Of a stretch of 64,000 bases of DNA, positions 37,553-52,249 are shown one piece after another; the first letter of the stretch is position 1; every line of letters begins with the position of its first letter. Both the position numbers and the translations under genes were made by a program. This stretch comes from Antilocapra americana (Eukaryota; Chordata; Mammalia; Artiodactyla; Antilocapridae). The notes below the pieces were generated by a model that searched no databases, was not told where the DNA came from, and saw only the letters and a list, made by a program, of their open reading frames with translations. The stretch covers positions 10,269,441-10,333,440 of the forward strand of contig ML664175.1 of assembly GCA_007570785.1 (NCBI GenBank). The letters are read 5' to 3'.

Positions 37553-40190
37553 TTACATACTTTAAAAAGAATCAAACTTTCTAATTTGACAGTTCATCAT
37601 ACAGAAGCTCAAGTTTTTATTAGTAAAATAAAAGCTTCTGTAAGCCATGTGTATGCATATGAAGCAGAAGGTCTTCTCTAAATATCCTTACAATTTCTAC
37701 ATTTCCATAGCTTTTCTGTCTTATTTGTTTTTCAGTCATGTGTAGCATAAAATCAAATCAAAGGATTTGCTTTTATATTCTAGTTGATTCTGTTTCATAG
37801 AAAGTTTCTGGACAAACATATCAGTAGATTTACTTCACAGGTATCTAAAATTTGAAAAAATATAATAAAAAATGATGGTAGGTTTTTAGGTGTATATTAT
37901 CTTACAATTGATTGCAGCCTTTAGAGTCTGATCTAAAGGAATATCATTACTCTACAAATAAAATTGAGTGAAGAAATATTGAATAGATACATCCATGGCT
38001 TTGGTTATCTGACATAGCTATCTCTAGTCAGGTTTCTTTTATCAAATCATCTATTGAATCACCCTATAGCAGATGCTATCCTACAAAAATATAGGACTTT
38101 TCCTTATTTATAACAGTGTTGGGATTTGGTATTTTTGAAGTACGTTTTATTTGCTGAAATAAAAACTTCATTTCAGTGCCACTAAAAGCTCTCTGTGTGT
38201 GTGTGACGGAGACAGAAAAGTATACAGTCATCCCTTGTGCCCTTCCTCCCAACTTTATACATGTCCCTTTTCCACAAGGATAAGCTCTCTGACATAACAC
38301 CAGGCACAGTGGCTGTGTTGACTTCTCTTAGCTTTGCTGCAGGGATATTCTTTGTATTGCACTCCTTCCCTTTCAGTCCTCCTTTGCTCACTGGACTCCC
38401 CGTCAGTACCTGAAATATTTTCAGGTCTAGACCTGTTTCTCCCTTTTACCTTCCTTGTAGTGTAGGGTGGCAGAGTCTCTGGTGATAGGTCTGGTGGTGG
38501 CAGGTGGGAGAGAAGGAGCTGGTCAGCAGCTCTGCTTGTCATTCACCTCTTTTACCTCCAGGCAGTTCTTGTCTGAGCCTCACTAAGCCTTGAATAATGC
38601 CTTATGTACACAAACTATGTACTGTTTGAGCCTTTGGGGGCCCAGATGGGATGGTGAGATGGGAAACAGGCATATAGGGTATAAAACAAGTCACTAATTT
38701 AAAAAAAAAAACTCGTTTCCAGTTTTTGCTCATTGTTAAAAACCTAGAGAAGTCTCTGATACTCTGTGCTAGGAAAATGAAAGGAGTGGGATAGAAGCTG
38801 TGGCATAAGTTTATATTGACTCAAGAAAAGTAATACTTTGGGTCGAAAATGGTGGTGGAGTGGAGAAGAAGCAGGCAGACTAGTACAAGTCCTTCATAGA
38901 AAAGAAATTAACGCTAGATGTTTTATTTTCTCGTTATGAGTCTTGCTTTCTGACATCTCAAAACCTTGGTTACACATTTTATTCCTTCTTCAGGTTCCCA
39001 GGCCGAAGGTCCAGGCCCACTTCTTAGGGAAGTGCCTGTATGTATAGTAATTTATGATTTGCTTTCAGTTACTTTTCGTATTGAATGTTTTACAAAAGAA
39101 GGAAGCAGATTGTTTCATTTAATTCACAAACCAGTATTTTTAGATCCAGGGTCTAAAATTTAATGTTTGTTCTTTACTGGAAAATATTAAATAAAATAGT
39201 ATGCCTTTTATAATGAGACACATTATAATGAGACACATGGAGTCAGAATATATATTGGATTTTAATTGGTTCCATTCAGAAAAGCAGGTGCTTAGATTCT
39301 GTATATAAAAGGTAAAAGAAAAATGTCATTTAAATCTCTACATTAGTTAAATTATGTGTTAATCTTTTTAATTTTGTTGAATAGAAATAGAACAAGTTAA
39401 TTAGAAAGTTAAGCAAAACTCAGAAGTGTTTCTACTTAATTATTGCTAAATTTTCTGTTCCATTTTAATGTCAATTGAGGCACTAGCATATCAAAATTTG
39501 TTGAATTGGCATGTGTAGGCTAGAAATTGGAAGAAAAGAAAAATATATGGCAGTGGTGGTTCAGGCATATCTTAAGAAATGTTTCCCTTCTAATTGCAAC
39601 CATGGTATATTTTCTTGTTGATAAATAATTTTTCAGATTTTGATCAGTTTCTCTATTGTTTGTTTTCTATGTTTAATTTCTTTGTTCCTGGTTACCTTGG
39701 CCTTACCGCTGATGCTTTGGAAAGTTTATTATTCCTGTCATATCTTAGTTTGTACAGCCATTGTCTTTAGCAGAAAGGAGTCATTGTGCCAAAGGATGAC
39801 TCTTGCTTTGTCAGTGCCAGCCACGACCTTCTTCTGCTCAGAGTCTGGATACATTTAACAATAAAGCTACAGAGCTCTTAGTTTAAACCCTATCTGATCC
39901 TTTAAATTCTATAGCATCTTTTGAGTCCCCTACATGTCCAGTATCACTGATATGTAGTACTCTTTAGTTCGTGGCTTAATTAATTACCGTTTTGTTTAAT
40001 CTTTGCTCTTCTTACATGTTGAGTAAGTAGTGTCATGTGATGAAAATTAAGAATGTGTTTTCTCAAAATCTTACTTCTCACTTTTAACATTTTGTCTGAG
40101 ATTTTTCAATAGCAGGCACCCATTTTTCCTATTTTTTAAAAATAAATGTATTAAAAATAACACACAACCCTCCTATTTAATTATTTAATA
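37553..40190. other. Unannotated intron
   Basis: About 2.6 kb with no recognised repeats or exons. It includes a locally GC-richer patch at 38200-38600 with overlapping minus-strand frames (69-95 residues), none recognisable. Confidence 0.45.
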
Positions 40191-40200
40191 AAAGATAGTT

Positions 40201-40478
40201 CCGCCACCGCTGCTAAGTCACTTCAGTCGTGTCTGACTCTGTGCGACCCCATACATAGATGGCAGCCCACCAGGCTCCGCCATCCCTGGGATTCTCCAGG
40301 CAAGAACACCAGAGTGAGTTGCCATTTCCTTCTCTAATGCATGAAAGTGAAAAGTGAAAGTGAAGTCGCTCAATCCTGTCCAACTTCGCAGCCCCATGGA
40401 TTGCAGCCTCCCAGGCTCCTCCATCCATGGGATTTTCCAGGCAAGAGTACTGGAGTGGGTTGCCACTGCCTTCTCCAA
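40201..40478 (-). mobile_element. BOV-A2 dimeric SINE
   Basis: Two BovA monomers joined by the linker CATGAAAGTGAAAAGTGAAA, flanked by AAAGATAGTT (40191-40200) and AAAGACAGTT (40479-40488). Confidence 0.92.
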
Positions 40479-40559
40479 AAAGACAGTTAAGAATCATAAA
40501 ATGAATTATTTTCATTTAGAATAGGATCATCAAAATAAGTTTGTGTTATATGTTCTGAA

Positions 40560-40910
40560 TGTTTAGTGAAAATAATCCCACCTCCAGGCCCACCATTCTG
40601 TTTTCTGTTTCTATAGATTTGTCTGCTCTAAGTATCTCATGTAAGTGAAACCAAACTTTATTTGTCCTTTTGTGATTGGCTTATTTCACTTAACGTAATG
40701 TCCTCAGGTTATAGCATGTGTAAGGATTTCCTTTCTTTTTAAAGCTGAATAATACTATGTTGAATGTATATACCACATTTTGTTTATCCATACATCTGTC
40801 AATGATGTTGAACTTGCTTCCACATTTTGTCTATTGTAAATAATGCTCCTATGAGTTATGAGTGTACAGATATTTGAGAACCTGTTTTTAGGAACCAGTT
40901 TGCTTTCACA
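40560..40910 (-). mobile_element. Old L1 3'-region relic
   Basis: TTGGCTTATTTCACTTAACG and AAAGCTGAATAATACTATGT are reversed L1 3' sequence. Diverged. Confidence 0.65.
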
Positions 40911-41926
40911 TTTTACTTTGGCTATATGATATTTTAAAAATTGTAACACATATAGAAAAAAGTCACAAATGGAAAGTATGATCTTTTAAATAAAACTTTT
41001 TCTAAAGTTATATGCAATTTCATCAGTAGTTTTATATTACTGGCTTTTATAGATCAGTAGTAGCCTTTGTCTTAGATTGAGTCTGATTGGAATCGTATCT
41101 AGAATGTTTGGAAAATAGATGACAGATAAATGGATACTGAAGAGATGGTAACAGAGTGTATTTTTACATGATGTTCCTTGAACTTGTAGAATCTTTTTTA
41201 AATTTAGAATTTTAATGAGAATTCTCCAAGAATGAACAGGACACTTTTTTTTTTTCCTGCATGTAGTCTGTGTTTTCAAAGCGTCTTTTTCATTTGAAAT
41301 TTTATCTGGTGTGCTATTTGTAGTAGTACCCACCTTTTCTCTATACTGCTTTTGATGTAGGAAGTACAGAATCATTAAAACAATAAATTAGGGTCCTGTT
41401 ATCTGAATTAGTAATTAATGTATTCCACTTAGAAAATAAAAATAATGGCACCAAAACTTCAGATCTGTTAAGGAGAACAGTGAATTGTTCTGTTGTTCAT
41501 GGTAACTTATCCTTCTCACATTGAGTTTTCCTTTGCACTTTTCATAAGAGTGAATCTACTCATTTAGGATCAGATTTTGGGGAGATTTTGTTAGGATAAG
41601 TTGTCACATCATTTTAATATCATTAATGTTGATATGGTATGGTTTGATATAGCTTGATTTAGTTTGATGTCTTCAGTTAAGAATACTCAGTGCTTTGATA
41701 GAAACCAGTTTATTAACTTGAGCAATTGTTTAACTTGCTTCATTTTCTAACGTTTATTGACTTCATATTTTCATGGAGGCAGTACTAAACTTTGAAAGTG
41801 AGATGTTCATCTACTCTTAGAATGTGTGCAGAAACAGGTGGAGAGACCTAGATTACACTTTGTTTGGAAGTGTCCAAAGACCTATATTGGATCTAAAATT
41901 CTGCAGTGTATATAGAGCTGTATGTG

Positions 41927-42141
41927 TGAGTGTGCATGTGTGCTTAGCTACTCAGTCGTGTCCAGCTCTGCTACCTCCTGTCGCTGGAACAGCCCTCCCT
42001 CTGTCCATGGGATTCTCCAAGCAAGAATACTGGAGTGAATTGCCATTCCCTTCTCCAGGAGATCTTCCTGACCCAGAGATTGAACTTGGGTCTCTTGCGT
42101 TGCAGGCAGATTCTTTACCATTTGAGCCACCAGGGAAGCTT
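41927..42141 (-). mobile_element. Bov-tA SINE just upstream of the TCF12 exon
   Basis: Reverse SINE whose head ends at TTTGAGCCACCAGGGAAGCT. Flanking duplications are TAGAGCTGTATGTG (41913-41926) and TAGAGCATTGTATGT (from 42142). It ends 196 bp before the exon and lies antisense to the gene. Confidence 0.9.
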
Positions 42142-42216
42142 TAGAGCATTGTATGTAGCAGTGATGAAGATACTCCTAAATGACTTATTTCTGCAGATTT
42201 CTGAGGCAAGGATTGA

Positions 42217-45653
<3,437 letters not shown>

Positions 45654-45665
45654 TTCCTGCAAATG

Positions 45666-45930
45666 CTGCTAAGTCGCTTCAGTTGCGTCCAACTCCCTGT
45701 GACCCCATAGACAGCAGCTCACCAGGCTCCGCCGTCCCTGGATTCTCCAGGCAAGAACACCAGAGTGGGTTGCCATTTCCTTCTCCAATGCATGAAAGCG
45801 AAAAGTGAAAGTGAAGTTGCTCAGTCAAGTCCGACTCTTAGCAACCCCATGGACTGTAGCCTACCAGGCTCCTCTGTCCATGGGATTTTCCAGGCAAGAG
45901 TACTGGAGTGGGTTGCCATTGCCTTTTCCG
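45666..45930 (-). mobile_element. BOV-A2 dimeric SINE
   Basis: Complete dimer, CTGCTAAGTCGCTTCAGTTG to GGGTTGCCATTGCCTTTTCC, with a perfect 12-bp duplication TTCCTGCAAATG at 45654-45665 and 45931-45942. The perfect duplication suggests recent insertion. Confidence 0.95.
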
Positions 45931-46059
45931 TTCCTGCAAATGAATGTTCTCTATATTTGACATTTCTAACCAGGTGTAAAGGCCAGAGAATATTACAATT
46001 TTTCTTATTTTCTACAGTATTAATGATTTATTCTAGGTTCAGATTTTCCCCCTCTTCTT

Positions 46060-46295
46060 TGAAGGCAGTGATTAAGAGCACATACTCTGGAGCCAGACTG
46101 CCTGGGTATGAGTCCCAGCTCTGCCACTTACTACATATGTGATTCTGGGCAAGTTACTTAAATTCACTGTACCTTAGTTTACTCATCTGTGAAAGGGGAA
46201 TAATAATAATTACTTTGCAAGATAATTGTCGTAAGAATTAAATGAGATACACGTACAGCAAGAGGTGTCTGGTACATAGTGAGTATTTGTGTTGA
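46060..46295 (+). repeat. MIR SINE, near full length
   Basis: GGCAGTGATTAAGAGCACAT, CTGGAGCCAGACTGCCTGGG, and TTTACTCATCTGTGAAAGGG are hallmark MIR segments in sense orientation. This is the best-preserved MIR in the window. Confidence 0.9.
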
Positions 46296-46794
46296 CTCTT
46301 AACCTTAGATATGTCAAAATTTACCAACTTGATCTATTTGTAACAAATATTTAAATGAATGAATACATTTGCAGATATGCTGTATTCAAAGTGTAATGAA
46401 TAAGAATTGTTTTCTGATTCAGTCATGCTTAGTTACTTTTACTTCTATTAGATTTGTAAAGGATGTAAAATTGATTTCCTTTCCCTATCAATTTCTTTCT
46501 TGAGAAAGCAGAAATCTTCTGTCAAGCTTTAATATATAAGTTGTAGTCTTTCTAATGCTTTATATATAATGAATGCTCTATATGTTTGCTGAATATAATC
46601 AAATAGAAGAAGAATCATTAGATATACTAATGATTGTGTTTGAAGATCTTCCCCCTTGGAGGGGAAAGAACCAAAATTGATCTAAGGTGGCAAAGCTTGA
46701 AGTACAGGGTTGTATTAATTAATGGTAATAGACTTTTCTTCTCTGCTTACAAATTATTGCCCTAATTGATGACACTACTTAGTGAAGTATTTTA

Positions 46795-46990
46795 TTTAAG
46801 ATCACAGCCTCTAAAGAGTTATACTCCATGACTCTGGGCAAATTACATAACCTCTTTGTGGTTTGGGTCTTTAATGTCTAATTATGGTAATCTTACACAT
46901 ACTTTGTAGGATTTTGGAAGAAATGGAATGCAGTAATAGCTATGAAGTACTTCATTTATTGATATAATAAATGAAAGCTACCATTATTAT
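46795..46990 (+). repeat. MIR relic
   Basis: TGACTCTGGGCAAATTACAT and the following CCTCTTTGTGGTTTGGG region match MIR. Degraded. Confidence 0.6.
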
Positions 46991-47629
46991 CAACATTATT
47001 ATTTTCTCCACATATCTAATATTTCATTATGTGTTTTTGTGCTTATATTTCCTCATGTACAAATTCTGTCTCAGAAACGTTTGATCATTTTAATTTATGG
47101 AAATTCCAAGGGACCATGTCATCTTGGTTTTCCTGCTATCTTAAGCTCTGCTACCCAACCTAGACTGAGCTCAGAGTGCTGTTATACCAGTGGAGTTTAA
47201 ATCCTGTCTAGAGGTTATGAGAGGGCTCATAAGAAAGAGAAGTCTCTTTGTTGATACTCTTTCCTAAGATACAGAGTTTGCATTCCTTAATTTAAAAGGT
47301 ATGAGTTCACTGATAGGTCACTACTAACAGAAGTTATATTTACAGGTACCATCAGTGAAGAAGAGCTGGCTGTTTAATCATGAGTATTTTCAAATTACAT
47401 ATAATCCATCATGATGGTGGTTTTGGAAAAGAGACACCATTCAACTGAGTAGAGTTTGTGTGCTTATTTTTTTCTAATTGCTAAATTTCCACCATGGTTT
47501 TACCTTGTCTTTATAATGTGGTTTGCAGAATGAAATAGTTGTGTGTGTTGTTCTTTTTTTCACTTCCCATTTTGCAATATCATAGAGTTTTCAAAACTGG
47601 AAAGTGTGTTCATTATTTATATCCAGTCT

Positions 47630-48080
47630 TTTTATTTCCTAAATGAGGAAACTAACAGAATTTGAGATTTGGCTAGGTTGAGATGTGTGCTGCTGATACA
47701 AAATACACATGAGATTTGGCTAGAAACATTGCCTAGTTAGTGACAGATTCTGGCCTAGAACTCACATATTCTAAATTCTGTGCTAGTATTTTTCACCTCT
47801 TTAGTATTCCCACCTCAAAGAATTATCTAAAATTTTCTGCTGTATACTAAAAGAATGGAAGAAGAGAGAGGACAAAAGTGAAAAAAAGAAGAACATCTGC
47901 AATTGATATCTCTAAAGAAGACATTGGAGATGATTTGATTTGTTATAAAAAAATTGCTTAGCAAGTATAGTGTTTTGTAAGACAGAATAGTGTAGAATTT
48001 AAGAGCTTGATGTCTGTACCCTGTTTCTGGCACTCCTATTTGTTAGCTATATGACTCTAGACATGTTACTTCTCTTCGCC
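47630..48080. repeat. MIR relics
   Basis: A reversed trace (TAAATGAGGAAACTAACAGA and TGGCCTAGAACTCACATATT) and a forward trace at 48010-48080 (TATATGACTCTAGACATGTT). Both are weak. Confidence 0.45.
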
Positions 48081-48105
48081 TCAAATCTTCTTTCTTTTTT
48101 TCATT

Positions 48106-48130
48106 GGTGGGGGGGGATGGGATGGGGTGG
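48106..48130 (+). other. Potential G-quadruplex motif
   Basis: A run of eight G followed by GGG and GGGG, separated by AT, meets the usual G3+N1-7 pattern on the sense strand. No gene element is nearby. Confidence 0.6.
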
Positions 48131-49449
48131 ATACTAATAATAACTACCTTACTGCAGTTCCGGACTTAGACCTATTAGTGGAGAAGGGGAAAACCAGTTA
48201 TGTGGTGATGAGTTGGCTTTAAAATACTTAGTTTAGCTTCTGTGTATGACTCAGTGCAAAATAATGTCAGGAACTTTCTGTTGAGGGGTAAATAGTTGGT
48301 ATGTTTTGAGGTCTTCCATTGTAATGCGTATTGTGGCTTGTGCTACGTGTTACAGTGAAGGGATATGAGGGTTCAGTTTATTTAAAAAGCACCATCAGCG
48401 GTCATTTCTCAGATCACTTGTTAGGAAAATACATGAATGGCAGCTTGACTGACCAGATCAGGTATTAATAGAAAATGAAAAAAATTAGGGTACAAAGATT
48501 CAGAGGTTGTTCTAGACTTCTGAGCATCATACACAAATCCATCGATTGGGTACTTGGTTAAAGGAAGCAAAAATAACTAAAAATTCAACTAGAATAAACC
48601 TAGAGCTTCCAAATTCTGTGGACACTAAAATGGGTCCATAAGGTTATCTGTATTCGTTTAATGTTACTTCTCTAACAACTTCTGGACTGTGCCAGATGTG
48701 CCTAAAGGGATCTTAATTTTCCTTAGTGTTCTTTCCATTCTTAGCAGGTATTCAGTGTCTGTTTCTTCATATATATGGAAAGCTTGGCTAAGAGCCACTC
48801 TGAAGTTTGATGGGTAACAAGTTAGGGATGGCACAACAGAAGTGTAGCTCCCCTCATATGCTGTCTATCCAAAAAAAAACCCCAAATAGAGGTAAGTCTG
48901 ACCCCAGAAATGGCTTTACTGGGTGAAGTTTTGAGAGAACGTGATGTGTAGTTCATTTACATTTGACAGTAGAGGCCTTGGGAATATCTAGGAGTAGAGA
49001 GAATGTGTTGTTTTCTTCTCCCACTAGAGCACAGTGGCATGAGAGTTACCCTTGTAAATAAGGATGACAGTGTTGTCTGCCTGCTTTTTCGGAACTTGGA
49101 TTTACTGTGTTTCCCCAGTTTTACCATGCTGAGATTTGTGGTTGCACTAAGGTTTTTTAATGTCCTAAGTGAATGGATGTGTATCTTAGAGTTCAGGAAA
49201 TACAAGTAATACTTATTTTAAGTAAGCTATAAAACTTTAACTCTTTTAAGGCCAGTGAGAAGCTTTAATTAGGCAACGAATAACTAATTACCAAGGTAAT
49301 TTTATTGACTACCATGAGATTACAGGACAGGGAGAAATTACTTCAGGTGGTCAGGAAAGACTTATTGGAATAGGAAATGTTTGAATAGAATATTGTAGGA
49401 CAAATAATACTTGTGCAGATAAGGTGGAAAGGAAGACAACTTTTTGGAA
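48131..49449. other. Unannotated intron
   Basis: No recognised feature. Two opposite-strand frames at 48957-49209 overlap each other and look random. Confidence 0.4.
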
Positions 49450-49800
49450 ATATAGAATGATGGCACCACAAGTTACAGAGGCACCAAAATCACAAATGCA
49501 GTAAATAGCAAATCACCCCTTGCTTTGTAGGTGATTAGTATGATAAGGCAGATAACCTTTCTGTAGAAGGAATAAAGTCTATCCTTTGGGGAATAGAGAG
49601 CCAATTAAATATAGACTTTGACACAGGGAATGGCACAAAGGGTTTTATGTAGATCAATACATTGGGTATGAAGGATGGATTCAAAGTGAAAAGCTAAAAA
49701 GAGATTGGATGATCTGATTCGATGTTACTACGCAGGCTCACTTGTAATGAAATAAGACTTAGGTTGAGATAATAGGATCAGGATCACAAAATAATTGAAA
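49450..49800 (-). repeat. Possible L2 relic
   Basis: GGGAATAGAGAGCCAATTAA and GGATGATCTGATTCGATGTT resemble the reversed L2 interior. Low identity. Confidence 0.4.
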
Positions 49801-51084
49801 GAGAAGAGATGTCACAAAAGAAAAAGAAACTGGCATAGTTGGTGACTGAGAAAGATATAAAATCATGTAAACTTACTCCCCCCAGAGAATGATGACTCCT
49901 GAATTAAACTCCATGTGTTTTATTTAGGTTTTGACAAGTTAGCTGTGGTTGTGTTATACCACTACCAGATTGTTTGATTTTGATAAATAGCTTCCCTTAT
50001 AAATGGGAAAATCTAGTTGTGTGAATTAAAAAAATAGTTTTTTCTCATTGTCCCCCATTTGTCAGTATTGATGAGTAATGAAGTTCTCTCCCTTAAAACA
50101 CATATTTTTTCTAGATTGTTTTCTGTTTGCAATTGTTTCTATTTTTGAATGGGAAAATGGTATAGGTTTTATAGTTACTATGAGATCAAATGCAATAATT
50201 AGAAAGGACACACAAATTTTGAAATAGTATTTTATGCCTCTTGATCTCAGGTACAAAACACGAGATGAAGCAGTTAAATAGCAAAGCAAGACAGGAGGGA
50301 CAGAGAATTAAAGTAAGTGTTTTCTATATATTGCATCTATGTTCCCATTAATCTGTTTTGTTATGTAACTGCTCCTTCTGAATGTTCTGAATATGAAGAA
50401 AACTATGGGTGAGAAAAAGGTGTGTCTTAAAGTTAGGTTCAGATAAACCCATAAGAGAAAATTTTGTTTGTTACTCGTGGTCTTATTCAAAACAATACCT
50501 GCCTGTAAATTATGATCTTAATGTTTTTGATTAAGAAAAAAAATTGGATTAAGATGATATACACTCCTTTAAATTTCTTGCTACTGGATATTTAAAATGA
50601 AGGAAATCACATAGCTATCAGATTGTCTACTTTTCCATTTTTAAGCTAGTTAGACTTTCTGTTTTTTTTCGGTTTAGCCATTCTTCCAGGGACAGTGTCT
50701 GTTAGATGTTCTACCATAGATCTTTTGGGCTAGCAGGTCAGTTTCTCACCTCATTGTGAGTTTCATTTAACTTTGTTTGCCTATGAAATAGCATCTTTAT
50801 CAGGATTGGTATTTACAGTTCTTTCTCTTTTTTTATCTCAGTGTTGTCCTTAAAGTTAACAAGTGGGAGTCAAAACAAGTTAATCGTTGTTTCTCTATTT
50901 TTTTTTCATTGAATCTCTTCTTTGTGCCTTTTTGTAATTTTTTTGGACAGATTTTTAATTATTTTCTGTAAATTTAGATGTTTCTTATTCGTGAAAAAAT
51001 AATGGAGGGTAGATTCTAGCAGGATACATCTTTAGGTCTGCTTAGCCTGTTTTAATTAATAACAATATTTACAACTACCATTTG
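49801..51084. other. Unannotated intron
   Basis: AT-rich, no repeat or exon recognised. Confidence 0.4.
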
Positions 51085-51262
51085 TCACTGTATGGTTTAA
51101 AACCTTTCACCTGTTACCTTTTGTGAGCTTCATACCAGCTCATCAAGAAATCATTTGAAAAGTCATCATTTTAGAGGTGAAGAAACTGGGGGTCAGAGAA
51201 GGTAGATAGCTAACCAAATATTAAGCACCCAAGACTAGTAACCAGGCAGTATGATTTTAAAT
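51085..51262 (-). repeat. MIR relic
   Basis: TTTTAGAGGTGAAGAAACTG followed by GGGGTCAGAGAAGGTAG matches the reversed MIR core. Confidence 0.6.
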
Positions 51263-51299
51263 TACTGTCCCTTTGGACCATAGTTTAAAAGAGACCTCA

Positions 51300-51513
51300 A
51301 AGTGAAGAGTAAAAGCCACTCAGTAGTGTCCAACTCTTCGTGAGCCATGGACTGTGGCCTGCAAGGTTCCTCTGTCCACGGAATTCTTCAGGCAAAAATA
51401 CTGGAGGGGGTAGCCGTTTCCTTCAATAGAGGATCTTCATGACCCAGGGATCAAACCTGGGTCTCCTGCATTGCAGGCAGATTCTTTACTGTCTGAGCCA
51501 CCAGGGAGACTGC
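51300..51513 (-). mobile_element. Bov-tA SINE
   Basis: Full reverse SINE ending TTACTGTCTGAGCCACCAGG. It separates two MIR relics. Confidence 0.9.
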
Positions 51514-51659
51514 AAAATAGTTGTTATTACTACTTATCTCCAACTTGGACACATAGTAGATGCTATAAGATGATGGTCACTATCATTGTTTATTGAAAAA
51601 ACATTATTCACATTTTAGACATAAAAAAATAAGCCATGAAATGAGTCAGATAAGTTTGT

Positions 51660-51790
51660 TTCCTGGTATCACCACTGTATTTGACCTCGGAAAAGATAAC
51701 ATAATTTCTGAGCCTCAGATTTCTCATCTGCAATGAGATTTGAATAAGAAGTGTGTGAGAATTAAATAAAAGAATAACATATTCAATACA
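51660..51790 (+). repeat. MIR relic
   Basis: CTGAGCCTCAGATTTCTCAT and CTGCAATGAGATTTGAATAA match forward MIR. Confidence 0.6.
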
Positions 51791-52249
51791 TATCTGTAAT
51801 TTATTAAAAAGTCTATAAGTGTTCCTCTTTTTACATTCAGTCTCATAAAAAGTAACCCCAAGAATTTTGTAAGTCTTAAGTACTCCTTAGAGAGACAGCT
51901 GTTGTGAATTCCTGGAATATGTCCTAAAAAAAATGAGGGGCCTGTTGCAGTTTTTAAATGCCCACCAAGAGGTCCTATAAGTTACATAAAGGTAATTATG
52001 TTTAAAAGTTGAAACTATTGAAAAAGTTAATTGCAGATAAACAGATCTTGGGATTTGGAGATTATTAGGAGAAATAAAATTGGACAACCCGGATTCTTAT
52101 GAACGTAGATTCTTATTTGTCTACATTCTTAAAGACAGAATGTAAATTCTAAAAGAAGAGGCTTCAGATAATTCCTCAAATCTGTTTGAAACAAATCTAC
52201 CTCGCAAGGCAGTGATGAGACTTCATTGAGCTTGTATATGCCACAGGCT

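Noticed and set aside
38182..38542. Overlapping minus-strand frames (69-95 residues) in a GC-richer patch as an exon
   Set aside because: The frames conflict with each other, have no recognised similarity, and no convincing splice or start context was found.
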